This document shows positions 43,430-52,482 of a DNA stretch of 64,000 nt, in pieces. Made by a program: the position numbers and the translations under genes. The notes beneath the pieces were generated by a model. The model saw nothing but the letters and a program-made list of their open reading frames with translations. It had not been told where the DNA came from and did not search any database. Position 1 is the stretch's first letter. Each line of letters starts with the position of its first letter. Source of the DNA: JAEUIT01 sp044220875 (GTDB taxonomy: Bacteria; Planctomycetota; Phycisphaerae; Phycisphaerales; SM1A02); the NCBI GenBank assembly GCA_044220875.1, contig JBGAQH010000006.1, positions 62,001-126,000 of the forward strand. The letters are read 5' to 3'.

Positions 43430-43882
43430 TCATTCGTCGCGGAGGAGCGCGCCGATCGCGGCGTCGGCCCCTCGAATCTTGCGTCGCGCGATCGACGCGT
43501 CGATGCGCTCGAGTCCCTGAAACGACTCGGCGTTGAGCGCGACGAAGCGGAGCACCGCCTCGGCCACGCGACTCGGCGGAATCGCCCCGTCCGGGGCCCA
43601 CATCTGGTAATCGGCCCAGCTCAGGGAGAGCACGCGCCGCTCGAGCGTGCCCGCTCCGGTGAGTACCTGCGCGTCGTACTCCCATGCCTGCGGCGCTTCC
43701 CGTTCAGCGAGCAATTCGACGGCGATCGGGCGGGACATGAGGCGGAAGGACAACGTGGAGCGGGAGGGCGGAACGCGTGCGGCGAGCGCCGCGCTGGGGG
43801 CTTCGCTCCGGTGGAAGGGGCGGGAGAACCGGTTCGCCGCCGCGGGACCGAGCGTAACAGATGAACCCGTGGTCACGGGCAT
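43430..43882 (-). CDS. Small protein of unknown function upstream of pdxH
   Basis: The conserved-looking part is the C-terminal 100 residues, starting at the ATG at 43738 (SRPIAVELLAEREAPQAWEY, then DYQMWAPDGAIPPSRVAEAV, ARRKIRGADAAIGALL). The ATG at 43882 (150 residues) has AAGAGG 6 nt upstream and GC-rich third positions, so I use it; the 48 added residues are Pro/Ser/Arg-rich and may be spurious. No family is recognised. It is divergent from the MacB-type permease, with 31 nt between starts if the long form is real. It is followed 12 nt later by pdxH. Confidence 0.55.
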   Translation of the reverse strand: MPVTTGSSVTLGPAAANRFSRPFHRSEAPSAALAARVPPSRSTLSFRLMSRPIAVELLAEREAPQAWEYDAQVLTGAGTLERRVLSLSWADYQMWAPDGAIPPSRVAEAVLRFVALNAESFQGLERIDASIARRKIRGADAAIGALLRDE

Positions 43883-43913
43883 CGGTCGCCTCTTGCTAGC
43901 ATGACCGCCCCGC

Positions 43914-45242
43914 ATGGCCTTCCTGCTCGAGATCATCCGCCTGGGCCTCAACAACCTTCGGCTGCACAAGCTGCGGTCGACGCTGACGAGCCTCGGCATC
44001 ATCCTCGGCGTCGCGGCCGTGATCGTGGTCACCGCGATCGGCGAGGGCAACAAGCAGGCGGCGCTGCGGGACATCCAGGCCCTCGGGGCGACGAACGTGA
44101 TCGTGCGTTCGATGAAGCCGCCGGACGCGAACAACAACAACACCCAGCGGTCGATGATCGTCTCCTACGGCATCCTCTTCCAGGATCGCCGCCGGCTCGA
44201 GGACTCGGTGAAGGATGCCGTCGCCATCGTTCCGCTGAAGGCGGTCGGCAGCGAGATCAGCGTCGGGCCGGACCGCATCCAGAGCCAGGCCTTCGGCGTG
44301 ACCAGCGACCTGCTCGACGTCGCCCGCCTGCGCCTCGAGCCGCGGGGCCGCTACATCACCGACGAGGACCTCCGCACCCGGGCCCCGGTCTGCGTCATCG
44401 GCAGCGAGGTCGCCAAGCAGCTCTTCCGCCTCAAGGACCCGCTCGGCGCCGACATCCGCATCGACACCCAGGTCTTCCGCGTGGTCGGCGTGCTCAAGCC
44501 GGTCGGGCTCGCCGGCGGCGCCGGATCGGCGCTGGTCGGCCGCGACCTCAACAAGGACGTGCACATCCCGCTCTCGACCGCGGAGTCGCAGTTCGGCAAC
44601 GTCGTCATGCGCCGAACCGCCGGGTCATTTTCGGGCGAGGAGATCGAGCTCTCCGAGATCTACGTCGTCGCCGCCAACACCGAGATCGTCCTCAACGTCG
44701 CCGAGCGGGTCGAGCGGATCATGGACGTCGGCCATCCCAAGCTCAGCGACGTGCAGGTGATCGTGCCGTGGGAGCTCCTCGAGAACGCGAAGAAGGCGCT
44801 CCTCACCTGGAACGTGATGCTCATCGCCATCGCGGCGATCTCCCTCCTGGTCGGCGGCATCGGCATCATGAACATCATGCTCGCGACGGTGACGGAGCGG
44901 ACCCGCGAGATCGGCATCCGCCGGGCCCTCGGCGCCACGCGCCGCCACATCGTGCTCCAGTTCCTCGTCGAAACCGGCACGCTCTCCTCGGTCGGCGGCG
45001 TCCTCGGGATCGGGCTCGGCGTGAGCGTCTCGTTGGGGCTCGGGCACCTCGTCCCGTTCCTCCTCCGCTTCCAGTGGTTCAAGGGGATGGGCACGAGCCG
45101 CCTCGTCCTCGAGCCGCAGGTGACGATGTGGTCGATCGTGGTGAGCTTCCTCGTCGCCGCCGGCGTCGGCCTGGTCTTCGGCATCTATCCGGCAATCGTC
45201 GCCAGCCGCAAGGATCCGATCGTCGCCCTGCGCCACGACTAA
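43914..45242 (+). CDS. MacB/FtsX-type ABC transporter permease
   Basis: This 442-residue permease has an N-terminal TM helix (LTSLGIILGVAAVIVVTAIG), a large periplasmic domain (about 60-270) and three C-terminal TM helices (MLIAIAAISLLVGGIGIMNI, then GGVLGIGLGVSVSLGLG, and SIVVSFLVAAGVGLVFGIYP). TERTREIGIRRALGATRRHI and the C-terminal ASRKDPIVALRHD are typical of the MacB permease family, which works in lipoprotein release, macrolide efflux or peptide export. The matching ATPase gene is not next to it, nor a MacA adaptor. Its substrate is therefore unknown, and the ATPase must be elsewhere. Confidence 0.9.
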   Translation: MAFLLEIIRLGLNNLRLHKLRSTLTSLGIILGVAAVIVVTAIGEGNKQAALRDIQALGATNVIVRSMKPPDANNNNTQRSMIVSYGILFQDRRRLEDSVKDAVAIVPLKAVGSEISVGPDRIQSQAFGVTSDLLDVARLRLEPRGRYITDEDLRTRAPVCVIGSEVAKQLFRLKDPLGADIRIDTQVFRVVGVLKPVGLAGGAGSALVGRDLNKDVHIPLSTAESQFGNVVMRRTAGSFSGEEIELSEIYVVAANTEIVLNVAERVERIMDVGHPKLSDVQVIVPWELLENAKKALLTWNVMLIAIAAISLLVGGIGIMNIMLATVTERTREIGIRRALGATRRHIVLQFLVETGTLSSVGGVLGIGLGVSVSLGLGHLVPFLLRFQWFKGMGTSRLVLEPQVTMWSIVVSFLVAAGVGLVFGIYPAIVASRKDPIVALRHD

Positions 45243-45269
45243 CGCTTCGGGCGCTGGTATCGTCGCGGC

Positions 45270-46100
45270 ATGTCGACCGCCCCGGATCCCGTTCGGTTGG
45301 CCAGCCCGGTCGACGGTCCGCTTCGCTGCGCGTCGTGCGAATACGACCTCACCGGGCTGCCGGAGACGGGCCGCTGCCCCGAGTGCTCCCATTCGATCGA
45401 CGAGTCGATCCGCTCCCTCGGCGGGTGGACGGCGCGGCGCCTGCGGACGCTTCGACTGGCGTGCGTGAGCTTCGCGGCCGGATGGCTGCCGTGGCTGGCG
45501 TTCGGGCTGGCGATGCTGCTGCGACCCACGATGTTCCTGCGGGGCCTCGTGGGCGCGTTCATCATCACGCACGCGCTGCTTCTCGAGGCGTCGATGCTCG
45601 CGGCCACCGCGGCGGGGTCCACGCGGCCGCCGCGCGGGCGCCTGCTGATCATGGCCCTCACCACGCTTCCGATGACCGCCTGCGCGATCGTGCTGTCGCT
45701 GCTGATCGTGCAGTGGATCACGATCGGGCCCTCCCCCGAGGTCGTCGTGGTGGCGTCGGCCGCCTCCCGTGCGGTGATCGTCTGGTTCGCGGCGTGGTGG
45801 CTCGGGCGGAGCCACCGCTCGCTGAAGCTCGCCGACGTCGCATGGCGGCGCGCGCCGATGATCGGCATCTCGCTCTCGCTCGCGGCGTGGGGCATGGCCA
45901 CGGCGATCATGATCGTCGAGGCGACCGGCCTGCTCCGGTCGCGGGGCGTCGGCCTTGCGCTCGCCTCGTTCGAAGTGTGCCGGTGGGCGATGGTCATCGA
46001 CATCGGCACCTCCGCTCTCGCGGGAATCGCGGCCCTTCGCCTCGCCCGGCTCGCCCACCTGCGGCTGCGGGCGATCCGGGAATCGGTGCCCGCCTCCTGA
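45270..46100 (+). CDS. Membrane protein with N-terminal zinc ribbon
   Basis: This 276-residue protein starts with LRCASCEYDLTGLPETGRCP and ECSHSID, a CxxC...CxxC ribbon. Several hydrophobic helices follow (LACVSFAAGWLPWLAFGLAM, FIITHALLLEASMLAATAAG and others, about five). The Zn-ribbon/membrane layout matches the protein at 4652-5533, although sequences differ. Such proteins appear in planctomycetes but are uncharacterised. It lies 27 nt after the permease and 68 nt before the transglutaminase-like gene, so the three may be co-transcribed. Confidence 0.7.
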   Translation: MSTAPDPVRLASPVDGPLRCASCEYDLTGLPETGRCPECSHSIDESIRSLGGWTARRLRTLRLACVSFAAGWLPWLAFGLAMLLRPTMFLRGLVGAFIITHALLLEASMLAATAAGSTRPPRGRLLIMALTTLPMTACAIVLSLLIVQWITIGPSPEVVVVASAASRAVIVWFAAWWLGRSHRSLKLADVAWRRAPMIGISLSLAAWGMATAIMIVEATGLLRSRGVGLALASFEVCRWAMVIDIGTSALAGIAALRLARLAHLRLRAIRESVPAS

Positions 46101-46168
46101 GGTGCGGCGAACGATGTGCGGCGAATTCGCTTCGCGCCCGCGCCGCCCGCCGCTATTCTCGCCGCATC

Positions 46169-48025
46169 ATGGCCGTCGCGCTCGCCGCATGCTCGCTCGC
46201 GATGTTCGCACTCGCGTCGCCGCCGTCTCCGTTCCAGGCCGATGATCGCGCCGACCTCGAGGCCTTCATCGCACGCCGCGAGGATGCCGCGGCGGCCCGC
46301 ATCACGGCCCGACTCGACGGCCTCGTCGATGAGATGGCGAAGGCATCGGCGTCGCACGGCGGGGGCGACCGAAAGTCCAGGCGCGGAAAGGCCCGGGCGC
46401 CGGCGAAGCCAAGGGTCTCGGACGCCGCCGAGCAGGCCCTCGAACAGGCCCTGCTGCCGAAGCTCGCGTCGTCCGCCGCGGCGTGGCGACTCACCCAACT
46501 CACGAAGTCCCTCTCTCCCGAGGAGGGGACCGCGATGTGGCGGGTCGTCGAAGCCGATCCCGTCTTCGCCCAGACCCTCGCGTTCACGATCATGCCCGAG
46601 GCCGACGGGCTTCCGGCCGTCGCGTCGCTCGCCGAGCGACTTGCGTCGGCCGATCCCGAGGGCGTCGCCCGCCATCCCGAACTCGCCGCCGCCATCTGCG
46701 TCGTCCACGACGCGGAGAAGGTCACGCTGCGGGTGAACGAGAACACCGGCCGCGCCCCGCCCCCCGACGCGGTCTGGCGCTGGTTCACCGCCAACGCGTC
46801 GAGCATGCGCTACGGCATCGACATGGCGCCGGAACTTCTGGTCCTCGTCGTCGACGTGCCGGCGAGTCCGGAGGAGCTCGCGTGGGCGCTCAAGAACTTT
46901 GCGGGCATTCCGCGCGTCGGCGCGCTCTACCAGAAGGTCGAGTACGACGTCGATTCGCTACAGGGGAAGCCCAAGAGGTGCGACGTCGCCGGCTGGAACC
47001 TGCCGAACATCCTGCGCTGCGGCGGCATCTGCGCGGATCAGGCGTATCTCACGACGACGGTGGCGAAGGCGCTCGGCATTCCCGCCGCGTACACGACGGG
47101 CTTTGATGCGAGCTCGGGACATGCGTGGGCCGGCTTCGTCCACACCGGCGGCAAGAGGCCCTTCTGGGATGTCGAGGGGCGCTACGACTCCTATCGCGGC
47201 GTGACCGGTCGCTTCGGCAATCCGCAGACCGGCGCGCAGCAGGCCGACGCCGTGCTGCCGATGCTCGTGCAGTGGGGGCTCGAACCGCGAGCCGACCGAG
47301 TGCGGGCGTCGACGTTGCGGGTTGCGGACGAGCGCGTCGAGGACCGCATGCGAACGAAGGGAGCGGACATCGCGGCGCTCTCGGAGCTGCGCGAGGCGAT
47401 GCTCGCCGAGGCCCTGCGGGCGTGTCCGACCGACGTGCGATCGTGGATGCAGGTCCGCGATCTCGGCACGGCCGGCGGGCTGGAGGCCGACGAGATGCAG
47501 GCGTGGTTCGCGCGGATCACGTCGCTCTGCGGCGCGTCCTATCCCGAGATGGTGCTTGAGGTCTGCGCCCCGCTCATCGCCTCGGTCACGGACGTCCCCG
47601 CCCAGCACGCGATGTGGATGGACCTCGCCGACTTCCTCGGGAAGCGGGCCGATCTCGCGGCCCAGGCCCTCATGGGCGACGGTCGACTCTGGGAACGGGA
47701 AGGCGACCAGGAGAAGGCCGGACGCGCGTATGAGCTGGTCCTGAAGCGGTATCCCGACTGCGGTCCGCCGGTGGCGAAGGCGCTCGCGCGGGCCTCGGCC
47801 ATTCTCGAGAAGCAGCGCGACGGGAAGCGGATGCTCGCGCTCTACGAAGGCGCGTTCGGCCGCATGAGTCCGCCGAAGGAACTGCCCGGGATCTTCGGAC
47901 GTCAGTCGACCTGGTACCAGGTCGGCAAGACGTACGTGAACCTGCTCCGCGAGGCGGGCCGCACCGGCGATGCGGCGGCGCTTGACGCGAAGATCGAGCG
48001 GCACCTGGCGTTGACTTCGCGTTAG
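46169..48025 (+). CDS. Exported transglutaminase-like protein
   Basis: This 618-residue protein has a short signal-like N-terminus (MAVALAACSLAMFALASPPS). The transglutaminase/peptidase core is at about 220-340 with a likely Cys/His/Asp triad: C288 (RCGGICADQAYL), H318 (SSGHAWAGF) and D334 (PFWDVEGRYD). The remaining C-terminus is helical, TPR-like (DGRLWEREGDQEKAGRAYEL). The triad order and spacing are typical of transglut_core domains, which make or break isopeptide or peptide bonds. The substrate is unknown. It ends 20 nt from the stop of the convergent glycosyltransferase gene. Start chosen at ATG 46169; a much longer open frame upstream overlaps the permease and is not coding. Confidence 0.82.
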   Translation: MAVALAACSLAMFALASPPSPFQADDRADLEAFIARREDAAAARITARLDGLVDEMAKASASHGGGDRKSRRGKARAPAKPRVSDAAEQALEQALLPKLASSAAAWRLTQLTKSLSPEEGTAMWRVVEADPVFAQTLAFTIMPEADGLPAVASLAERLASADPEGVARHPELAAAICVVHDAEKVTLRVNENTGRAPPPDAVWRWFTANASSMRYGIDMAPELLVLVVDVPASPEELAWALKNFAGIPRVGALYQKVEYDVDSLQGKPKRCDVAGWNLPNILRCGGICADQAYLTTTVAKALGIPAAYTTGFDASSGHAWAGFVHTGGKRPFWDVEGRYDSYRGVTGRFGNPQTGAQQADAVLPMLVQWGLEPRADRVRASTLRVADERVEDRMRTKGADIAALSELREAMLAEALRACPTDVRSWMQVRDLGTAGGLEADEMQAWFARITSLCGASYPEMVLEVCAPLIASVTDVPAQHAMWMDLADFLGKRADLAAQALMGDGRLWEREGDQEKAGRAYELVLKRYPDCGPPVAKALARASAILEKQRDGKRMLALYEGAFGRMSPPKELPGIFGRQSTWYQVGKTYVNLLREAGRTGDAAALDAKIERHLALTSR

Positions 48026-48044
48026 GGGCGTCGCGTTAGGGGCG
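48017..48044. repeat. Two tandem copies of TCGCGTTAGGGGCG
   Basis: A 14-nt direct repeat (48017-48030 and 48031-48044) includes the stop codon of the transglutaminase-like gene. It is followed by GGCGC-TCA-GCGCC (48041-48053), a small hairpin at the convergent gene end. Confidence 0.7.
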
Positions 48045-48045
48045 C

Positions 48046-49737
48046 TCAGCGCCCGACGACCTCGACCTCGCCCGCGCCCCAGTCGATCCAGCCGGGCAGC
48101 GTGGCCCGGGAGACGTACCCGTTGGCGCGAAGCGTCTCGCGCACGGAGCCGGGGAGCGACGCGGGATAGAGAATCACGATCGCGCCGGGACGCACGCGCT
48201 TCAGGACGTTCTCGACGTTCGCGCCGCGATCACCGAAGTCGACCAGCTCGACGCCCTGCACGATGCCGTAGTAGGCCATCGGATTGTCTCGAAGACCGAT
48301 GACGCCGACCGGTTCCCCGGCGGGAACGAGTGCGCGTGCGGTGGCTAACGCTTCGCGCAGCGGCTGGCGCGGCGGCAGCGTGAGGAGGTGCGCAGCGGCA
48401 ACGGCGGCGAGGACGCACCAGGCGGCAACACCGAGCTCGACTCGACGTCCGGCGAGGGCCTCGCATCCGACGCCCATGAGAAGCGCCAGCGCCGGCAGGA
48501 CGAAGAGGAGAAAGCGGGCGTAGAGCCAGGAGTGGCCGATCGCCGCGAGGGCGAAGGCGAGCGGGAAGCCGACGAGCCCGGCGACCGCGGTCGCGCGGAG
48601 CGCCGGATGCCGCCCGAGCGAAAGGGCGCCGAGCCCAACGAGGAGGAAGCCCGGGATCGCCGCCCACCACGTCCACGCCCCGCCGAGGCCGAGCAGCGCG
48701 TGCCAGGTTTCGGGTCCGAGGAGCGACGGCACGCCCGCGTCATGGGCCCCGAACTGTTGGCGCATCGCGACGATGTCGGGCAGGATCGGGGCGTAGAGAA
48801 TCACCGTCAGGATCGCGCTGCCGACGAGGGCCACGATGCCGGCGCCGGCCGCGGCGCTGCGGCGCCGGAGCAGTTCGACGAGCCAGGCGGCCCCGAGCCC
48901 GATCGCGAAGACGATCGCGACCATGTGGGCCCACGCGGCCAACGCCACCGCGAACGCGACCAGTGACCACGCGGCGAACGAACCCGTGCGTCGGGCCCGT
49001 CCGGCCGCCCAGAGCGCCACCGCCGCGCCGGCGATCGCGATGGCGTAGCCGCGGGCATCGGTACCGGCGAGTGCGTTCAGCGGCATCACCGCCATCGTTC
49101 CCGCGGCGAAGAGGGCCGTGCGATCGTCGCTCGCCTCGCGCGCCGCTCCCCACACCGCGACGATCGAAAGGACCGACGCGAAGAGCGCCGGCAGGCGCAT
49201 GGAGAACTCGTCCGCGCCGAGCAACGCCGTCGAACACCAGATGAGCAGTTGGCTGAGGACGTGGTTGGCCTGCGAGTAGTAGTTGCCGATCACCGCCCCG
49301 GGACCGAGCAGGCTGTAGCCGCCGAAGGGAACGATCTCGTCGTACCAGAGGCTCTGATGGAGGAGAGGGACGCGGAGCATCACGCCGATGGCGACGATGC
49401 CAACGAGAACGACGATCGCCCGCCGCGGCGCCGCCTCGCGATCGCCGCCGGGAACGCTGCCGGGAACGCCGCTGCCATCGCCTCGATCACACAGTCGGGC
49501 GAGTCCGATGGCGCAGGCGACCAACAGCCAGGGGCCGGCGATGAGGGCGATGCGGGCGAGCGCCGCGCCGTCGAGGGTCGTCGCCGGAAGGGATCCATCG
49601 CGACCGATGCGCGCCGGGTGGGCCATCCACACCGCGATCGACGCCGTGTCGAGAAGGAGGCCGATGGCGCTGACCAGAAGCGCGCTGGCGAGCGTGGTGA
49701 GGCCGGCAGGCGAACGGACGAACGCGCCCACGGTCAT
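48046..49737 (-). CDS. Membrane glycosyltransferase (GT39/ArnT-like)
   Basis: This 563-residue polytopic protein has about 11-12 hydrophobic segments. The first outside loop holds RVPLLHQSLWYDEIV, the acidic motif (D/E after W) characteristic of GT-C transferases such as ArnT and PMT proteins. GADEFSMRLPALFASVLSIV is the typical following helix. These enzymes transfer sugars from polyprenyl-phosphate donors to lipids or proteins. Donor and acceptor are unknown. The ATG at 49737 overlaps the upstream MFS stop by 4 nt (ATGA), which favours translational coupling; an ATG at 49752 is also in frame. Confidence 0.85.
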   Translation of the reverse strand: MTVGAFVRSPAGLTTLASALLVSAIGLLLDTASIAVWMAHPARIGRDGSLPATTLDGAALARIALIAGPWLLVACAIGLARLCDRGDGSGVPGSVPGGDREAAPRRAIVVLVGIVAIGVMLRVPLLHQSLWYDEIVPFGGYSLLGPGAVIGNYYSQANHVLSQLLIWCSTALLGADEFSMRLPALFASVLSIVAVWGAAREASDDRTALFAAGTMAVMPLNALAGTDARGYAIAIAGAAVALWAAGRARRTGSFAAWSLVAFAVALAAWAHMVAIVFAIGLGAAWLVELLRRRSAAAGAGIVALVGSAILTVILYAPILPDIVAMRQQFGAHDAGVPSLLGPETWHALLGLGGAWTWWAAIPGFLLVGLGALSLGRHPALRATAVAGLVGFPLAFALAAIGHSWLYARFLLFVLPALALLMGVGCEALAGRRVELGVAAWCVLAAVAAAHLLTLPPRQPLREALATARALVPAGEPVGVIGLRDNPMAYYGIVQGVELVDFGDRGANVENVLKRVRPGAIVILYPASLPGSVRETLRANGYVSRATLPGWIDWGAGEVEVVGR

Positions 49738-51140
49738 TGCGGTGACTCCCATCGCGTCGATCCCTGCTCGGCGACCGGCCGCCGCGAAAACTCCGCCGGG
49801 CCGCCGCCTTCGTTGGCCTGCGGCGTGTCGATCGTGCCGGCGCCGGCACGAACCGCGAGCGTACCCACGGCGAGCGGACGGTGGCCGCGGACATCGCCGT
49901 GGAGGCTGAAGAACCGAACGATCGCCAGCAAGCGCAACAGCGTCGAGGTGACGAAGAGAAACGCGTAGCCCCCCCACGTCTCGCTGCCGCGGAGCAGGGC
50001 GGCGCCGAGCAGCGAGCCCGACGCCATGGCGAGGGAGTTGAGGAGGTAGTACCAGGTCATCACGCCGGTGCGCTCCTCGCTCGGAATCGTCTCGAGCAGG
50101 AGGAGGAAGACCGCGAGCTCATACGCTCCCCAGATCGCCCCGGCCAGAAGCTGCGAGGGGATGATCCACCACACCGCGCCCGATACGAGCCAGACCGTGG
50201 CCAGGAGCGAGACGCCCACGGCGCTCACCAGGAGGACGCGCCGGGCGCCATGCCGATCGGCAAGCCGGCCGGCGATCGGCAGGGCGAGACTCTTGCCCAG
50301 GAACGCCGCGGCAATCGCGGTCATGTAGACCGCCGGCTGGTACGCCAGCGCCTTCAGCATGAACGGATTGAAGTAGGGCTGTCCCACCTGCACAGCACAC
50401 TGGAGGGTGACCATCGCGACGATGAGCCGGGCGAAGGGCGTGCCGCCGCGGAGCATGTGCGGCAAGCTTGTGCGGCGCGTCTCGACGATCGGCCGGTCGG
50501 GTTCGCCCTGCATCCTGAGATAGGCAAGCGAGAGGAATCGGCTCGCCGCGGCAAGCCCGAAGGCCGCGGCGAAGCCGATGAGCGGACGGCCCAGATCCTC
50601 GGCGCGGCTGATGAGCGCGCCGCCGACGAGGAGGCCGATCAGCGTGGCGATCTGGCAGAGGCGATTGCGCTTGCCGAAGTAGCGGGCCCGCAGGCGCGAG
50701 GGGAAAATCTCGCCGACCCAGGTGTTCCAGACGCTCGCCGCGGCCAGCGCCCCGGCCCAGTAGAGGCTCGCGCATCCGAAGACGAGGGAGAAGGGCATGC
50801 GACCGATGAGGGCGCCGACGAGGAGAAGGACGAGGCTCGCCGCCTGAAGCGAGGCGCAGAGCATCACCCACCGACGCGGGCTGCCGACGAGACGCAGGCC
50901 GCGCGGGGCGATGAGCTGCACGACCCCGCCGGCGACCGGCGGCGCCGCCGCGATGAGACCGCTCTGCACGCCGCTCAAGCCCAGCGCCACGGCGAAGGCG
51001 GCGAGATAGGTTTCGCCCGCACCGACCATGAACGAGTAGGTGACGCCGTCGCCGGTGCACGCGGAGAGATCCGCGCGAAGTCGGCGCGGAGCGGTCTCCG
51101 TCGTCGTGGTGGGTGACCCGTTCTGCCGCGCGGCGTGCAC
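49734..51140 (-). CDS. Major facilitator superfamily transporter
   Basis: This 468-residue protein has about 12 hydrophobic segments (for example GETYLAAFAVALGLSGVQSG, LVLLLVGALIGRMPFSLVFG, MTAIAAAFLGKSLALPIAGR). An intracellular loop with AGRLADRHGARRVLLVSAV between TM8-9 fits the MFS motif A. A hydrophilic C-tail of about 50 residues follows. Substrate unknown. It is co-transcribed with the glycosyltransferase gene, so a transporter of a glycosyl lipid or sugar is possible but unproven. Confidence 0.88.
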   Translation of the reverse strand: MHAARQNGSPTTTTETAPRRLRADLSACTGDGVTYSFMVGAGETYLAAFAVALGLSGVQSGLIAAAPPVAGGVVQLIAPRGLRLVGSPRRWVMLCASLQAASLVLLLVGALIGRMPFSLVFGCASLYWAGALAAASVWNTWVGEIFPSRLRARYFGKRNRLCQIATLIGLLVGGALISRAEDLGRPLIGFAAAFGLAAASRFLSLAYLRMQGEPDRPIVETRRTSLPHMLRGGTPFARLIVAMVTLQCAVQVGQPYFNPFMLKALAYQPAVYMTAIAAAFLGKSLALPIAGRLADRHGARRVLLVSAVGVSLLATVWLVSGAVWWIIPSQLLAGAIWGAYELAVFLLLLETIPSEERTGVMTWYYLLNSLAMASGSLLGAALLRGSETWGGYAFLFVTSTLLRLLAIVRFFSLHGDVRGHRPLAVGTLAVRAGAGTIDTPQANEGGGPAEFSRRPVAEQGSTRWESPQ

Positions 51141-51212
51141 CGCTGGATCGTATGGGAGTGGCGCTGCGTCCGCAGCGACGCGGTGCCCGGCCGTGCGAAC
51201 GTGGTGAGCGGC

Positions 51213-52304
51213 CTAGCGAGCCTTCGGCGCCACGGGAAGCGCTGGCGGATAGCCGCCGATCCCGCGATGGACAAAGTCCGGCGCCGAGACCATCAGTTGG
51301 GCGCTCTGTCGGTGGAAGCCAAGCGACGCCCACTTCCCGCGGACGAAGGGCGGTCCGAGGCTCGCGTCGAAGTTTCGGTCGGCAAGCGTCGACAGATTGC
51401 GCTGCCCGTGGTTGACGCTCCCGCCGGACGGCACGCGTGGCGTCGGTCCGCTGGTGCCTTGCGCGCCATCGCCTTCCGGCAGGGGCTGCCACGCCTCGGG
51501 TTCCACCTGCTCGGTGATCGCCTGCATGAGGTCGGCGGCGACTTCGATCGGTGCCTTGCGGCGGTAGGTCTCGGGATCGGGGCCGAGGGTGAACTGCGGA
51601 CGAAGGTGCCCGATGGCCGCCGGCGCCGTTTCGCCGGCAGGGGTGTAGGGAACGTCGAAGACCAGGGAGGAGACGTCGTAGAGCTGCGTCCGCCGGGCCG
51701 AGGTCCGTGCGAGGAATTCGCGCGAGCCGATCTCGACGATGCCGCGGCGAAGCTGCCAGGTGGCGGCGCTTCCGCCTTGGGCGCCGCCTTGGGAAATGAT
51801 CGCCTCGAGCGCCGTCAGGCCGTCGACCTCCTTGAGGGCGAGGACCACCGGCGTGTCGTCAACGAAGGCGACATCGAACTTCATGGCGACGTTGAGCTCG
51901 AGCGCGTCGGTCAGCGCCCGAATCGATGCCCCGACCGTTGCCTCATCGCATTCGACATCGACCTTTGCATAGAGCAGCCGGCCCAGGGCGACGAGATCCT
52001 GATCGTCGTTGGGCGATGCGGCGGCGCGGGTCTTCGTGTAGCCGCGAAGCGTGACGTGCGGCGCGTGATCGATCGAGGTCCGCATCGGACCCGCGGCAGG
52101 CTGGGGCGGAGCGTGGGCCGGTGTCGGTGTCGTTGCCGGTGTTGATGGTGGCGCAGGTCGCGCATCATCGGCAGCGAGTGGCCGGGCGACGCACGCCGCG
52201 GCCATCACGGCGCCGAGCGACGTTCGCAGCCACGGATGCGCCATCGCGGGGGCGAGGCGCGAGGCGCGATTCGTGATCGAGGCTTGCCGCATCGGGGACG
52301 ACAT
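51213..52304 (-). CDS. Exported paralogue of the protein at 52483 (secretin-N-domain-like)
   Basis: This 363-residue protein has a signal peptide (RTSLGAVMAAACVARPLAAD). A conserved middle block is VDVECDEATVGASIRALTDA, then NVAMKFDVAFVDDTPVVLAL, TWQLRRGIVEIGSREFL, LYDVSSLVFDVPY, and near the end VRGKWASLGFHRQSAQLMVS with SAPDFVHRGIGGYP. The upstream neighbour shows the same order of blocks. The pattern (short beta-alpha-beta unit plus an outside-facing loop) is reminiscent of N domains of secretins and related STN domains. AAGGAG lies 6 nt before the ATG at 52304. No transmembrane pore follows, so it is not a secretin itself. Function unknown. Confidence 0.7.
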   Translation of the reverse strand: MSSPMRQASITNRASRLAPAMAHPWLRTSLGAVMAAACVARPLAADDARPAPPSTPATTPTPAHAPPQPAAGPMRTSIDHAPHVTLRGYTKTRAAASPNDDQDLVALGRLLYAKVDVECDEATVGASIRALTDALELNVAMKFDVAFVDDTPVVLALKEVDGLTALEAIISQGGAQGGSAATWQLRRGIVEIGSREFLARTSARRTQLYDVSSLVFDVPYTPAGETAPAAIGHLRPQFTLGPDPETYRRKAPIEVAADLMQAITEQVEPEAWQPLPEGDGAQGTSGPTPRVPSGGSVNHGQRNLSTLADRNFDASLGPPFVRGKWASLGFHRQSAQLMVSAPDFVHRGIGGYPPALPVAPKAR

Positions 52305-52381
52305 CGAGTGCTCCTTGATCAGATGTGCCGAGGGCCAGCGCACTCACGGCGCCGGCCGGAATCGACCGCAGCTCCGGAAAC

Positions 52382-52415
52382 GACGATCGCCGACGGCGTG
52401 CCATCGGCGATCGTC
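52382..52415. terminator. 12-bp stem hairpin between the paralogue genes
   Basis: Arms GACGATCGCCGA and TCGGCGATCGTC pair across a 10-nt loop. It lies about 70 nt beyond the stop of the upstream minus-strand gene and about 80 nt before the next start. No long T-run is present; it may be a weak terminator or mRNA end. Confidence 0.5.
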
Positions 52416-52482
52416 AGAGATTCATACGGAGGAAATCGTCCGACTCAGGTGCGAGCCGAACGATTCTCGCGAGAAGGCAGCC

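Noticed and set aside
43901..48025. A very long plus-strand open frame covering three genes
   Set aside because: Its upstream two thirds overlap the MacB permease and zinc-ribbon genes in another frame and give Arg/Pro-rich nonsense; only 46169-48025 has domain content. It is a GC-rich artefact.
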